Part shown: positions 49,769 to 59,290 of the stretch, piece after piece
How positions within the stretch are numbered: the stretch's first letter is position 1
Layout of the letters: each line of letters starts with the position of its first letter
Assembly (NCBI GenBank): GCA_963735495.1
Contig: CAVTLG010000002.1
Span: 1,302,001-1,366,000 of the forward strand
Source of the DNA: CAVTLG01 sp963735495
GTDB lineage: Bacteria > Chloroflexota > Ktedonobacteria > Ktedonobacterales > Ktedonobacteraceae
Length of the DNA: 64,000 nt
Direction: 5' to 3'
The notes under the pieces: model-generated
Told to the model about the DNA's origin: nothing
What the model saw: the letters and a program-made list of their open reading frames with translations, nothing else
Database searches by the model: none
Translations under genes and position numbers: made by a program

Positions 49769-51043
49769 CTACGAACCAGGCGTGGAGGTTGCTTGAGGTT
49801 TTGTGGTGGGAGTAGGCGTGGACTGAGAATTGTTCAGTTGGGCCTTCTCGTCCGCAATTTTTCGCTGTAACGCGCGCAGGTACGCCTGAGCACCATCAAG
49901 ATCGGTTTGTGTGACTGTATCGAGCTGTTTGGGTAGTAATGAGACCTGGCTTGCCCACGCTTCGAGCACATTCTGAATAGCCTGGAGCGTAGCATTATCT
50001 TGATAAATAGTAGCCAGCGCGCTACGCGCCGTTTTGAATGCGCTAAGCATGGTATTCAGGAAGTCTTGCGCTATAGTAGAACCGAACTTGACGATAGGTG
50101 AAACAAAGGCATCATAGGCGGTACGTGTCAGGCTGGCGGCAGCAATGGCACCATCCAACGAAAAACCCTCTAAACTATCCAGGGCGTCTACCAATTCTTT
50201 GCGAGCCTGATTAGCTCCTTGCGTCATGCCTTTATTGAAGGCATCCTGTACTTGATGCTCGATGGTTGATCCTGCGCTATTGAGCGCTGCGGGCACTTTT
50301 GGCGTAAGCTCATAAGCGGCAACCCCGATACCGGCAACAGCGGCAACGCCTGCACCGAACAGGAGTCCGCGCCGCGAAAGTTTGTGCTTCTTTTTTAAGC
50401 GTCCGACAGGAGGTCGCTGATCTTCCTCATAGATGTACTCGTCATCGGCGTAATCATTGTCCGCCACTTCTTCATAGCGACGACTCCGCTCATCGAGCTC
50501 TGGTCTATGGGTGACAGCCCCTTGCCGGGTACGCAGTGGGGGAGGTGACTGGACAGGAGATTGCGCCACATAATCCGAGCGGTCGTCAAACGCCTCATCA
50601 TCGTCAAAATCAGCATCGGCATAATCTTGCCAGCGCTCCTCAGCCTCCTCAGGCAGCTTGCGCGTCGCGGATGGATAGCGCTGTGCGAGATGACCGCTAC
50701 GTGAAGCATACGGTCGGCCCTGGAAAATTTCTTCACTGGTTTCCGCATAAGGATCTCTGCGGGCTGGCTCAGCAAGCTCTTCATCAGCAATTTGTTCTTC
50801 GGGAGTGTGGGTTTTACTGGCAATAATACTTTGGCGCAGAAGCTGCCGCGTTCTGCGTGGATCAGGACGCTGCACCAACATGGTACTGGATCTGCTCGTG
50901 GTCTCACCACTGTTCGAAGACCAACTCTCCGTTTGCCCACTCTGGCTCTGTCCTGCGCGGCTACGTAATGGATTGTAATCGTAGCCATATTGGCGTCCCG
51001 GGCTTTTACGATAGGTCCTTCGTTCCAAATGATCCTTCTGCAT
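49769..51043 (-). CDS. Membrane-anchored protein with disordered N-terminal region
   Basis: A 424-residue protein. Residues 1 to about 215 are Arg/Ser/Gln/Glu/Asp-rich and probably disordered. KKHKLSRRGLLFGAGVAAVA, then GIGVAAYEL, forms a membrane segment with a twin-Arg start that could be a Tat-like anchor. The rest, about 180 residues, is helical and would lie outside the membrane (STIEHQVQDAFNKGMTQGAN, TIYQDNATLQAIQNVLEAW), ending in a Pro/Thr-rich tail. I do not recognise the family. It is probably exported, with the long tail inside. Confidence 0.7.
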   Translation of the reverse strand: MQKDHLERRTYRKSPGRQYGYDYNPLRSRAGQSQSGQTESWSSNSGETTSRSSTMLVQRPDPRRTRQLLRQSIIASKTHTPEEQIADEELAEPARRDPYAETSEEIFQGRPYASRSGHLAQRYPSATRKLPEEAEERWQDYADADFDDDEAFDDRSDYVAQSPVQSPPPLRTRQGAVTHRPELDERSRRYEEVADNDYADDEYIYEEDQRPPVGRLKKKHKLSRRGLLFGAGVAAVAGIGVAAYELTPKVPAALNSAGSTIEHQVQDAFNKGMTQGANQARKELVDALDSLEGFSLDGAIAAASLTRTAYDAFVSPIVKFGSTIAQDFLNTMLSAFKTARSALATIYQDNATLQAIQNVLEAWASQVSLLPKQLDTVTQTDLDGAQAYLRALQRKIADEKAQLNNSQSTPTPTTKPQATSTPGS

Positions 51044-51550
51044 ATGTCCCTCTACTCCTCCTGAGAGAGTGTCTGCAAAGGCGCACTTCGCTCGGCTTGC
51101 GAGCTGGTTTCAGACGCTCTCGGTGCTTACCCTGATCCGGTCTATGGGCGGCTTTCATGTTTCTATGAAGCAAGTAACTTATGCTACCCATTTTACACTA
51201 CTTTTGCCAATTTCGTCCACTTTGAAAAAGGAGGCACGAAGCCTGTTTCATGTTAGTGCACACTATGCCACAACGGCTGATAGGAATAAACTACTATGGA
51301 CAGGCATTCGTCTTTTATAAACAACGTAGCTCTGCTTAAATATTGCTGAGACAGGTATACAGGCATATCATGTTGCCCATAAAGCACTGGAAGCGTAATC
51401 AGCCAGAGCTAGAGAGTATTATTTTTATAAAAAAACTGCTATAGTGAAAAACGTGGTTGCTATAATTCTTCATTGTGCATGCCAGGATTGCATTGTACGA
51501 CCAGCAGGGCAAGAGCGGCTGGCTGCACATCTTATGACAGGTAACTGCTA
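51044..51550. other. Intergenic region, no gene recognised
   Basis: About 500 bases between divergent genes. No family A-D repeat is visible. The right end carries the extended -10 promoter for the metallo-hydrolase gene. Confidence 0.35.
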
Positions 51551-51559
51551 TGCTATAAT
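51551..51559 (+). promoter_or_regulatory. Extended -10 promoter element
   Basis: TGCTATAAT with TATAAT at 51554-51559, about 45 bases before the metallo-hydrolase start. No clear -35. Confidence 0.5.
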
Positions 51560-51605
51560 AGGTAACAGTGTGATTTCGCCTGAAGACCAGAAGGAGTGAT
51601 GCGGC

Positions 51606-52271
51606 ATGCCCGAAGCTGAAGCCAATAAAGAAAATGTGCCAATGATTGTTTGTGTGACCGTTGGCCTCCTTGAAGAGAATTGTTATCTTTATGCCTGTCC
51701 GCAGACAAAAGAAGCAGTGATCATTGATCCTGGCGATGAAGCAGAACGTATACTACATGCTATTCAGGAACTAAAGCTCATACCACGCTATATTATTAAC
51801 ACCCACGGGCACTTTGATCATATCTGTGCTATTGATGCAGTGAGCGAAATCTACCCTGTGCCCCTCGCGATTCACGCGGCAGACGTCCCTATGTACACCA
51901 GGCAACCTGGGGCAGAGATGTATCATCGTGCAGCACCGCTTGTACGCAGAAAACCAGATATCTTACTGAATGATGGTGATCGTATCACCTTTGGGACACT
52001 CACCCTGGAAGTTCTGCATACGCCAGGCCATTCTCCCGGTAGTATTAGCCTGGTTAGCCAACCCTATCATGTTTTTAGTGGGGATACGCTCTTCCATAGG
52101 GGCATCGGGCGCACCGATTTAGCAGGGGGGAGCTATGCACAGATTGAGCAATCGATCCGAAATAAATTGTATACGCTTAAAGATGATCTGGTCGTCTTCC
52201 CAGGTCATGGTCAGTCGACTACAATTATAGAAGAAATGTATGAAAATCCATTCGTAAATGTAGAGGAGTAA
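51606..52271 (+). CDS. Metallo-beta-lactamase-fold hydrolase (glyoxalase II-like)
   Basis: A 221-residue protein. THGHFDH at residues 66-72 is the zinc-binding motif, followed by HTPGHSPGSIS, FSGDTLFHRGIGRTDLAGGS and VFPGHG, the order seen in small glyoxalase II-like hydrolases. The substrate is not certain; such short forms often act on thioesters or persulfides. AGAAGGAGTGA precedes the ATG. It is followed by ugd five bases later, so the pair and probably acpS-dtd form one operon. Confidence 0.92.
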   Translation: MPEAEANKENVPMIVCVTVGLLEENCYLYACPQTKEAVIIDPGDEAERILHAIQELKLIPRYIINTHGHFDHICAIDAVSEIYPVPLAIHAADVPMYTRQPGAEMYHRAAPLVRRKPDILLNDGDRITFGTLTLEVLHTPGHSPGSISLVSQPYHVFSGDTLFHRGIGRTDLAGGSYAQIEQSIRNKLYTLKDDLVVFPGHGQSTTIIEEMYENPFVNVEE

Positions 52272-52276
52272 TTATT

Positions 52277-53686
52277 GTGTCAGTTATCTGCGTAATTGGG
52301 ACAGGCTATGTTGGCCTCGTAACCGGCACCTGCCTCGCCGATATGGGCAATACGGTAACGTGCGTTGATATAGTGCAGGAAAAGATTGATCGTCTGAAAC
52401 AGGGCATCTTGCCAATCTATGAGCCAGGTCTGGAAGAGATGGTGGAGCGCAATGTGCATGCTGAGCGTTTGCATTTCACCACCGATTATGCTGCGGGCCT
52501 GGAGAATAGCGAGTTCATCTTTATCGCGGTCAATACTCCCACGGGCAATAGTCAGGGACGTGCCGATATGCGCTACGTGGAAAGCGCGGCTCGCAGCATT
52601 GCCGAAAATCTTGACCATTATGCCATCGTTATTAATAAGAGTACCGTGCCCGTTGGTAGCGGCGACCTGGTAGCGCGTGTGATTCGCAACAATCTCAAGC
52701 GCACAGACGTGACTTTCTCCGTTGTCTCTAATCCCGAGTTCTTGCGCGAAGGCGCGGCTCTCCAGGATTTCCAGAACCCGGACCGTATTGTGCTGGGCTC
52801 TTCTGAGCCGGAAGCGGCACATAAGGTTGCTCACCTGTACCTGCCTTTGCGTACACCTTTTGTAATTACTGATCTCTATACGGCAGAGATGATTAAATAC
52901 GCATCGAATGCCTTTCTGGCTACGAAGATTTCTTTTATTAATGAAATCGCACAGATTTGTGAGCGCCTGGGTGCCGATGTCAAAGAGGTTGCCGCAGGGA
53001 TGGGCTATGATAAGCGCATTGGACATGCATTCCTGGACGCGGGACTGGGCTACGGTGGCAGTTGTTTCCCGAAGGATGTACGCGCACTGGCGCATATGGC
53101 TGATGAAGCTGGCCTGCATCCACAACTGTTGCATGCCGTGATGGATATCAACCATGACCAGCGTCGCCTGATTGTGAGCAAATTGACCAATGTCCTGGGT
53201 TCTTTACGCGGCAGTGTCATCGGTATTCTGGGTCTGGCCTTTAAACCTAACACTGATGATATGCGCGAAGCTGCGGCCATCGATATTATTCGTTGGGTGA
53301 CGAGCCAGGGGGCAACGGTGCGCGTGTATGATCCCGTGGCTCGGGAGACCGGGCGTGCAGCTCTGGAACACGAGCAGGTCAATATGGATCTCGTGACGTT
53401 CTGTGAAAATGCCTATGACGTGGCGGAACAGGCCGATGCCCTGGTGATTGTCACCGAATGGAACGAGTTCAAATCGCTCAACATGCAGCGTATTCGTAAC
53501 GCCATGCGTCGCCCGGTATTGATCGATGGGCGCAACGTCTACGAGGTCTCGACGATGAATCGCTACGGTTTCATCTATCGCGGCATGGGTCGTGGTACTG
53601 GCCCGGCTCCTTCTATTCTTCCTCCAGGCGATACAACAAGTGTCCTGCACGAGGCAGAGACGCTTAGCCTGGGAGAAAGTAAGTAA
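52277..53686 (+). CDS. ugd: UDP-glucose 6-dehydrogenase
   Basis: A 469-residue enzyme that oxidises UDP-glucose to UDP-glucuronate with two NAD+, for polysaccharide or cell-envelope synthesis. The NAD-binding motif GTGYVGLVTGTCLADMG is at the N-terminus. The catalytic Cys is C263 in GYGGSCFPKD. VVSNPEFLREGAALQDF and GLAFKPNTDDMREAAAI are conserved blocks. The C-terminal tail, about 30 residues (GRGTGPAPSILPPGDTTSVL), is longer than usual. The GTG start at 52277 follows GAGGAG. It is probably co-transcribed with the genes on either side. Confidence 0.95.
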   Translation: MSVICVIGTGYVGLVTGTCLADMGNTVTCVDIVQEKIDRLKQGILPIYEPGLEEMVERNVHAERLHFTTDYAAGLENSEFIFIAVNTPTGNSQGRADMRYVESAARSIAENLDHYAIVINKSTVPVGSGDLVARVIRNNLKRTDVTFSVVSNPEFLREGAALQDFQNPDRIVLGSSEPEAAHKVAHLYLPLRTPFVITDLYTAEMIKYASNAFLATKISFINEIAQICERLGADVKEVAAGMGYDKRIGHAFLDAGLGYGGSCFPKDVRALAHMADEAGLHPQLLHAVMDINHDQRRLIVSKLTNVLGSLRGSVIGILGLAFKPNTDDMREAAAIDIIRWVTSQGATVRVYDPVARETGRAALEHEQVNMDLVTFCENAYDVAEQADALVIVTEWNEFKSLNMQRIRNAMRRPVLIDGRNVYEVSTMNRYGFIYRGMGRGTGPAPSILPPGDTTSVLHEAETLSLGESK

Positions 53687-53692
53687 ATAAAA

Positions 53693-54217
53693 ATGGATGA
53701 TGACCAGCCACTTCTCTTTACGCCTTTAGTGCGTCAGCCTGGGACTCCACTGCCGGACTGGTTGTTTGGTCCCGGGGGAGTGGCTGGTCTGCCTGCTCCA
53801 TTGTACCCGGCGCAAGGTGTCAATGTTGCCGTGGGCATCGACATTATTGAAGTGGAACGCGTGCGCAAGGTCTATGAACACCATGGAGAACGTTTCTTGC
53901 AGCGCGTTTTTACTGCGAACGAAGTGAAGCAGTGCCGTGGGAAGATGACGCGCCTCGCCGGGCGCTTCGCCGCTAAAGAAGCTATCAGTAAAGCTCTGGG
54001 AACGGGCTTGCATGGGGTTGCCTGGCATGAAATGGAGGTCGTGCAACTGCGCAGTGGACGTCCTTCTGTGCGTTTACATGGCAACGCGAAACGGCGCGCC
54101 GAGCTGTTGGGTCTCAGTGCCTGCGATGTGAGCATCGCCGATCTGGCCCAGTTCTCCATCGCTATCGCCGTAGCCGTGCAGACGAGCATGCCCCAGGAGC
54201 CAGGAACAGCCGAATGA
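53693..54217 (+). CDS. acpS: Holo-[acyl-carrier-protein] synthase
   Basis: A 174-residue enzyme that attaches phosphopantetheine to acyl carrier protein. VGIDIIEVERVRKVYEHHGE, the FLQRVFTANEV region and GRFAAKEAISKALGTG are the family's defining motifs. The first 46 residues (DDDQPLLFTPLVRQPGTPLP and on) are not part of the core. Either the protein has an N-terminal extension or translation begins internally near GTG codons at about 53817-53840. The stop overlaps the dtd start by four bases. Confidence 0.92.
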   Translation: MDDDQPLLFTPLVRQPGTPLPDWLFGPGGVAGLPAPLYPAQGVNVAVGIDIIEVERVRKVYEHHGERFLQRVFTANEVKQCRGKMTRLAGRFAAKEAISKALGTGLHGVAWHEMEVVQLRSGRPSVRLHGNAKRRAELLGLSACDVSIADLAQFSIAIAVAVQTSMPQEPGTAE

Positions 54218-54669
54218 GAGCATTACTGCAACGCGTCAGCTACGCCAGTGTGACCGTCGAGAAACAGGTAACAGGAGAAATTGGTCTGGGTTTTTTGATC
54301 CTGCTGGGCATTGGGCAAGGCGATAGCGACATACAGGTAAAGATACTCGTCGATAAGATCGTGCACTTGCGCGTTTTTGCTGATGACGCGGGAAAAATAA
54401 ATCTCTCCCTTCTGGACATTGCGGGACAAGCACTGGTGGTTTCACAGTTCACCCTCTATGCTGATATCCGCAAGGGACGTCGTCCCAGTTTTACGGATGC
54501 TGCATCCCCAGTCATGGCAGAACCCCTGGTCGAACGCTTCAAAGCAGCTATGGCAGCCTATGGCATCGTCGTAGCCGGTGGCATCTTCGGTGCCCACATG
54601 GCTGTATCGTTGCTGAACGATGGGCCGGTGACAATACTGGTAGATAGCGAGCAGTTGAGAACAGACTGA
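54214..54669 (+). CDS. dtd: D-aminoacyl-tRNA deacylase
   Basis: A 151-residue proofreading enzyme that removes D-amino acids from tRNA. The SQFTLYAD motif (cross-subunit Gly-cisPro partner region) and the C-terminal NDGPVTILVDS are intact. The opening MRALLQRVSYASVTV is typical, and the length is normal. It is translationally coupled to acpS by a four-base overlap. The gene on the opposite strand ends only 17 bases away. Confidence 0.96.
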   Translation: MRALLQRVSYASVTVEKQVTGEIGLGFLILLGIGQGDSDIQVKILVDKIVHLRVFADDAGKINLSLLDIAGQALVVSQFTLYADIRKGRRPSFTDAASPVMAEPLVERFKAAMAAYGIVVAGGIFGAHMAVSLLNDGPVTILVDSEQLRTD

Positions 54670-54686
54670 AGAAAACCGTCCTACAG

Positions 54687-55184
54687 TTACTCGTGCACCG
54701 TCTCGCGTTGCCACTCACATGTAGCAGGGATAGCCTGCTGAAGCGTTGTAGCCAGACCATCGAGATCAGTGATATCATCACGATACACGGTCCAGGCTTT
54801 GGCTTTCTGACCAGGCTCTGTTATCTTACGATAGACCGTCAGACCAATCCGCTTGCCATTGGGGAAGAACTCCTCTTTGACACGCGTCACATGGTCCCAG
54901 GGCAAGGTGATAGTTTCACCTTTGCGATTCCGCTTCGTCAGGGCCTCAGAGCCTAGCGTAATCGTAAATGGTACAGGAGCCACAAGACGCAAGTAATAGA
55001 CAAAGCCCGCGATGAACAGGATCGCGACAATCGTGCTGCCCACTGCCGAGGCGCCCTGGTGCAAAGCAATCCAGAGTACAAGCGAGGTCAGAGCAATAAT
55101 GCCCACAATCGTCATGATGCGCTTAAACAGGCTCAATCCGGGACCGATAAATACCGGTTCCTGTGCGACAGAAGATGATGCCAT
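54687..55184 (-). CDS. Membrane protein with a PH-like domain
   Basis: A 165-residue protein. Two membrane helices (IMTIVGIIALTSLVLWIALH and STIVAILFIAGFVYYLRLVA) are followed by a cytoplasmic domain of beta strands (FTITLGSEALTKRNRKGETI, TLPWDHVTRVKEEFFPNGKR) that resembles bacterial PH domains, ending in a helix (LATTLQQAI). Function unknown. It lies downstream of rho on the same strand with a 104-base gap containing the small hairpin ACTGGTG/CACCAGT. Confidence 0.7.
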   Translation of the reverse strand: MASSSVAQEPVFIGPGLSLFKRIMTIVGIIALTSLVLWIALHQGASAVGSTIVAILFIAGFVYYLRLVAPVPFTITLGSEALTKRNRKGETITLPWDHVTRVKEEFFPNGKRIGLTVYRKITEPGQKAKAWTVYRDDITDLDGLATTLQQAIPATCEWQRETVHE

Positions 55185-55288
55185 AAGCTATCGCTCCAAT
55201 GCTGGCTACAATACTGGTGCCTGCCACCAGTGGCACTCCTCCCACCTGGAAGCTACCACTGTTGGCAGACACCAGTGATCACGCAGGC

Positions 55289-56560
55289 TTAAAAGATATT
55301 CTTGCTCAGCGTGGCCAGAAACTCCATATTGTTGTTTGTCTTCGACATATGCTGGAGCAGTGCCTCGGTCGCTTCCAGACTGCCCTTACCGCTCTGCTGA
55401 TCAGCCAGCGTGGAGAACATACGACGCATAACCACGACGGCGCGTAGCGTTTTGTCGTCGAGCAAAAGCTCTTCGCGGCGCGTGCTGGATGTGGCAATAT
55501 CGATGGCAGGGAAGATGCGGCGCTCGGCAAGCTTGCGATTAAGCATCAATTCCATGTTACCGGTACCCTTAAACTCTTCGTAGATCACATCATCCATACG
55601 GCTACCTGTATCAACCAGCGTGGTAGCGATAATGGTCAGGCTACCGCCCTCTTCAATCTTACGAGCAGCGCCAAAGAAGCGCTTAGGCGGAATCAAGGCG
55701 CTCGGATCAAGACCACCAGAGAGGGTGCGACCACTGGGTTGCACCGCCAGGTTGTAGGCGCGGCTCAAACGCGTAATACTATCCAACAAAATGACCACAT
55801 CGCGTCCGCCTTCAACCAGGCGCTTTGCGCGCTCCAGGACCATTTCGGCGACGCGTGTATGGGCCTCAGTCGGCTCATCGAAGGTCGAACTGATCACTTC
55901 AGCCTTGACTGAGCGCTTCATATCGGTGACTTCTTCTGGTCGCTCGCCGATCAGTGCGATCATCAGATGCACATCCTCGTAGTTTTCGGTGATCGAATTG
56001 GCGATGGACTTGAGGAGAATAGTTTTACCAGCTTTCGGTGGAGAGACAATCAGACCACGTTGTCCGCGTCCAATTGGGGAGACCAGATTGATCAGGCGAC
56101 CCGAAATGTTGCCCGGGCTGGTTTCCAAATTAAACATTTCACGAGGGAAGATCGGCGTCAAGACGTCGAAGAATGGACGACGTTTGGCGATCTCAGGATC
56201 AACCCCATTGATGGCCTCAACACGCAGTAACCCGTAGTACTTCTCGTTATCTTTGGGGGGTCGGACTTGTCCTGATACCATATCTCCGGTGCGCAAGCCA
56301 AAGCGGCGGATCTGCGACTGCGAGACATAGACATCCATATTGCCGGGCAGGAAACGCTCCTGCCGAAGGAACCCGAACCCATCCTCCACGATCTCCAACA
56401 CACCAGCACTAAAGATATTTCCTTGCTGTTCGGTATTGGCTTGAAGAAGTCTAAAAACGAGGTCCTGTTTCTTGAGGGTGCTGTAACCGGAGAGTTCGAG
56501 GTCGCGAGCGATATCGCGCAGCTCCGTAATTGTTTTGGTTTCTAACTCAGCTATGTTCAC
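55289..56560 (-). CDS. rho: Transcription termination factor Rho
   Basis: A 423-residue RNA-dependent helicase that ends transcription at rut sites. The N-terminal helical domain begins ETKTITELRDIARDLELSGY. The RNA-binding cold-shock fold contains GVLEIVEDGFGFLRQERFLP. The ATPase core has RGLIVSPPKAGKT (Walker A), DVVILLDSITRLSRAYN (Walker B) and the Q/R loops. Length is normal for the compact form. It is the first gene of a minus-strand unit, with the PH-like membrane protein next. Confidence 0.96.
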   Translation of the reverse strand: MNIAELETKTITELRDIARDLELSGYSTLKKQDLVFRLLQANTEQQGNIFSAGVLEIVEDGFGFLRQERFLPGNMDVYVSQSQIRRFGLRTGDMVSGQVRPPKDNEKYYGLLRVEAINGVDPEIAKRRPFFDVLTPIFPREMFNLETSPGNISGRLINLVSPIGRGQRGLIVSPPKAGKTILLKSIANSITENYEDVHLMIALIGERPEEVTDMKRSVKAEVISSTFDEPTEAHTRVAEMVLERAKRLVEGGRDVVILLDSITRLSRAYNLAVQPSGRTLSGGLDPSALIPPKRFFGAARKIEEGGSLTIIATTLVDTGSRMDDVIYEEFKGTGNMELMLNRKLAERRIFPAIDIATSSTRREELLLDDKTLRAVVVMRRMFSTLADQQSGKGSLEATEALLQHMSKTNNNMEFLATLSKNIF

Positions 56561-56928
56561 GTTGTGTAAGGGCGAAGCGGAATACTTGAGGGAAACGCCC
56601 TTTCTCCTTTCTGCGTTGAACCTGGACAGTTTGGTGGGAATAAACGTATAGGGTCATTGGACACATACCCTGTTTGAAAGACTGTGTAGTCACAGGTGGC
56701 TTTGATGAAAAAGTATGAGGTGCCAGCCAACGTACCAAAGACACTGTACAATACAACCTGGCACAAGTGGAATCCTGTGAAACTACCGATAGCACAGTAC
56801 ATATCTTCGGAGTTAGCTAGAATATACCACAGGCACAAGGGGATGTCAAGAGCTTCTACTGCACGCTTTCATGGACAGGTGCAGTATCTCGACACATTGC
56901 TAGCATGGCCTGTTCGTCGCTCTCGTCT
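56561..56928. other. Intergenic region upstream of rho
   Basis: About 370 bases between the rho start and the end of the SprT-like gene, both on the minus strand. No gene or repeat-family element is evident; the rho leader and promoter are expected here. Confidence 0.35.
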
Positions 56929-57420
56929 TTATGGAGCGGAATGGCTTGTCCCAGCAATGTCTGCCCAACCAGAGGCCCGTTGCATATCATAGAATGAATA
57001 CCAATGCTTGTCAATCCACTCATTACAAAAACGCAGATAGGTCCCTAGTTCGCGCCGCTCTAATTCGCGATCAACCACGCGATTGGCATGCGGGTGTTTG
57101 CAACAACGCGGCAAGGGTGAGCCAAAGCCATGTGTATAATGGACCAGCTCATGGGCTATCGTCGTAATTAAGACGTATTCAGGTACTGCTTCGAGTTGTA
57201 GCAGCGAATTGATGCCAATAAACGATGTTGTCGCGTCCAAAGAGAGGCGGATCAAGCCCAGCCGACTTTTCCAGGGATAACAGTATGCGATCTCAACGAC
57301 GTTCGCACGCGGAATATCCATGAAATACAGTCGCCAGATGCGCTCAAGATAGCCGGTCAAATCCTTTCTGCTGGCCGCATTACCCCATAGACTATCAGCG
57401 GTATTCGTAGACAGTAGCAT
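56929..57420 (-). CDS. SprT-like zinc metalloprotease domain protein
   Basis: A 163-residue protein. HELVH (residues 90-94), in the context TTIAHELVHYTHGFGSPLPR, is an HExxH zinc site, with a possible third His ligand about 17 residues later (KHPHANRV). The layout resembles the SprT-like domain. ATG 57420 is preferred because AAGGAG lies upstream; the frame extends to 57477. Substrate unknown; the metalloprotease role is inferred from the motif. No zinc-ribbon domain follows at the C-terminus, unlike classic SprT. Confidence 0.7.
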   Translation of the reverse strand: MLLSTNTADSLWGNAASRKDLTGYLERIWRLYFMDIPRANVVEIAYCYPWKSRLGLIRLSLDATTSFIGINSLLQLEAVPEYVLITTIAHELVHYTHGFGSPLPRCCKHPHANRVVDRELERRELGTYLRFCNEWIDKHWYSFYDMQRASGWADIAGTSHSAP

Positions 57421-58008
57421 GAAGAGGCTCCTTATGTATAGCAGCCTGTGAGCCTGCGTGATAGACCGCTGAGGCATGAATCCAGGGCGTTAGCGCAAAA
57501 ACAAGCGCTATTGTCCATGCACAATAGACGCTGAAAACTACTCGGTGCCTGGCTTATCCTGACACCTATACCCATATGCATTCAGATGAGAAATGTGCTG
57601 CGGCGCATTTCTCATCTGAATGCAGGGCAATATATCCACCAGGCAACATGCAGTTACCCGTTCGATTCATATCTCTATCGGCCTTCCCTCGCGCAGGCAT
57701 AAGGCCAAATGTTTTTTTTACTTGTGAGTCCAGTATAACAGTGAGGTTGACATGATCGAAAAAGAACTATCGATAAGTTCTCCTATGATGAACGGGCTGA
57801 AAGAGGCTAAAGTTCTGGGGAGCGGAACCGATGATAGACAATAGCGTCTTGCTACCCCCTCTGAGGTTAGATCATGCTTGATATAAGATTAAAATCTTCT
57901 GAGGCTCGGTAATATAAGCTCACAACGTGTCATTTGACCCATGTATCTGTGTCTTACTTCCGCTATCCTTTACCGTGTAGAGAACAGAACACTAAGGAGG
58001 TAGAGGCC
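57421..58008. other. Intergenic region with a family C repeat
   Basis: Between divergent genes. Besides the element at 57566 I see TTGACA at 57747-57752 without a matching -10, and no gene. Confidence 0.3.
57566..57635. repeat. Family C repeat
   Basis: CCCATATGCATTCAGATGAG at the left and CTCATCTGAATGCAGGGCAA at the right, with centre AAATGTGCTGCGGCGCATTT; together one long hairpin. Confidence 0.8.
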
Positions 58009-58422
58009 ATGAATGGAACACCTTGTAGTACAAGCACTGACTGTGCACTGGACATATATGACATGGAGAAATTGGCGGATGGGTATGCAACGGAGCCGAT
58101 GGTAGCACTTGCGCTATTTTTACAGCAGCCCGATGAAGAAGTTCTGCATACTTCATTTGAGCAGGCCATCAGTGAGCGCGTAGAAGCGTTACATGAACGC
58201 TTGAGTCGTCTGGCTACTTCCCCTCTCAGCGATCCATTGAGAGAGCGCACTACCGATGTCCTGGGAAATACCTGCCCGGTCATGATGGTCAAGTCGGTAA
58301 TAGCAACCCCTGCGCCGTTGAGACAGCTATGGCGACGTGGGATCGTCTATTGCTGCCTGGCGCTTATTTTCACCCTGCTCGGCTTTGACCTCATGGGCTT
58401 ATTAGTCATGCATATGCACTAG
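58009..58422 (+). CDS. Small protein with one C-terminal membrane helix
   Basis: A 137-residue protein. The ATG at 58009 has a perfect TAAGGAGG upstream. The N-terminal 100 residues are soluble and mostly helical (EKLADGYATEPMVALALFLQ, EQAISERVEALHERLSRLAT), followed by one membrane helix near the end (RGIVYCCLALIFTLLGFDLM). This tail-anchored design places the soluble part in the cytoplasm. No family recognised. A hairpin with ATTTC follows directly after the stop. Confidence 0.7.
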   Translation: MNGTPCSTSTDCALDIYDMEKLADGYATEPMVALALFLQQPDEEVLHTSFEQAISERVEALHERLSRLATSPLSDPLRERTTDVLGNTCPVMMVKSVIATPAPLRQLWRRGIVYCCLALIFTLLGFDLMGLLVMHMH

Positions 58423-58468
58423 ATGCGGAGCCGCTATTTGTCCACTTCACAGAGTAGCTCCGCATTTC
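58423..58468 (+). terminator. Hairpin terminator after the tail-anchored protein gene
   Basis: ATGCGGAGC (58423-58431) and GCTCCGCAT (58457-58465), perfect nine-bp stem with a 25-base loop, followed by TTC. It begins immediately after the stop codon. Confidence 0.5.
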
Positions 58469-58708
58469 ATGCACCTCGCTGTTGCTACGTACTGCTTTCC
58501 ATTCCGTGCAGTTATTCACATGAAAAAATGATTTTGCCCGAAAAGCAGCGCACCACGTTTGTTTGATCGGTCGAGATAGAGGCGACCAATGGCCCGATTT
58601 TCCTGTTCTGCGTGCACTCACACTATCATCACAGCCAATTCTCATATAAAATAGGCAGAGTGAGACCTATCGAGTGTACAATACGTATAATAAAAGGGAG
58701 GAGGTTAT

Positions 58709-59191
58709 GTGCAAAACTATCCAAAGAGAACACAACTTGCCTCGCGTCCAGAGGGAAGCAGCGCCAATGTAACATCCGCGATAGGCATGAAAGAAGTGAC
58801 TGGACATTCGCGTGTCAGGCGTCACTCGCTCTTTGCGCGCACCGTTATCTGGATAACCGCTCTTGTCTGTTTGGCTCTTTTACTGGCGACGCTCGCACAA
58901 GCCTGGTCGAACAGCTATTTGATGCAGAAAGTGCAAAGCGCTCAGCAAGTCTTGCAGCAAAAGCAGGCACAGCATGCGAGTTTGCAACACGCGGCAGCCC
59001 ATTATAAAGATCCTGCTATTGTGGCCAGTGAAGCCCGCCAGCAATTGGGATACATACGTCCAGGTGAGCAATCAGTGGTAATTGTCAATAGTACAGACCA
59101 ACAGCAACAGGCGGTCAGGCAGAGCAAGAACGCTCCATTATCCCAGGGATACTGGCAGGCATGGTGGCAAGCAATCTTCGGAAATGAGTAG
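58709..59191 (+). CDS. FtsB/DivIC-like septum protein
   Basis: A 160-residue single-pass membrane protein. A short basic cytoplasmic N-terminus precedes one membrane helix (TVIWITALVCLALLLATLA) and then an extracytoplasmic coiled coil (LMQKVQSAQQVLQQKQAQHA). The segment YKDPAIVASEARQQLGYIRP then GEQSVV is the septum formation initiator signature. In this family the protein links FtsL and FtsQ at the division site. The GTG start at 58709 has GGGAGGAGG upstream. The Gln-rich tail is longer than in compact members. Confidence 0.85.
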   Translation: MQNYPKRTQLASRPEGSSANVTSAIGMKEVTGHSRVRRHSLFARTVIWITALVCLALLLATLAQAWSNSYLMQKVQSAQQVLQQKQAQHASLQHAAAHYKDPAIVASEARQQLGYIRPGEQSVVIVNSTDQQQQAVRQSKNAPLSQGYWQAWWQAIFGNE

Positions 59192-59250
59192 CGGTTGTGT
59201 CCTTTTGCCATACGCGGGGGGTACAAAAGTAAGACAAAAGCCTCAATAGC

Positions 59251-59280
59251 TTGACAGTATATGTATCATAAAAGTATAAC
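59251..59280 (+). promoter_or_regulatory. Strong promoter-like sequence for a small transcript
   Basis: TTGACA at 59251-59256 (consensus), an 18-base spacer, TATAAC at 59275-59280. It is followed by a short frame and an intrinsic terminator at 59451. Confidence 0.65.
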
Positions 59281-59290
59281 GTTATTATCG

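Noticed and set aside
52280..53155. Minus-strand frame across ugd
   Set aside because: Antisense to conserved ugd motifs, with no ribosome site or family resemblance.
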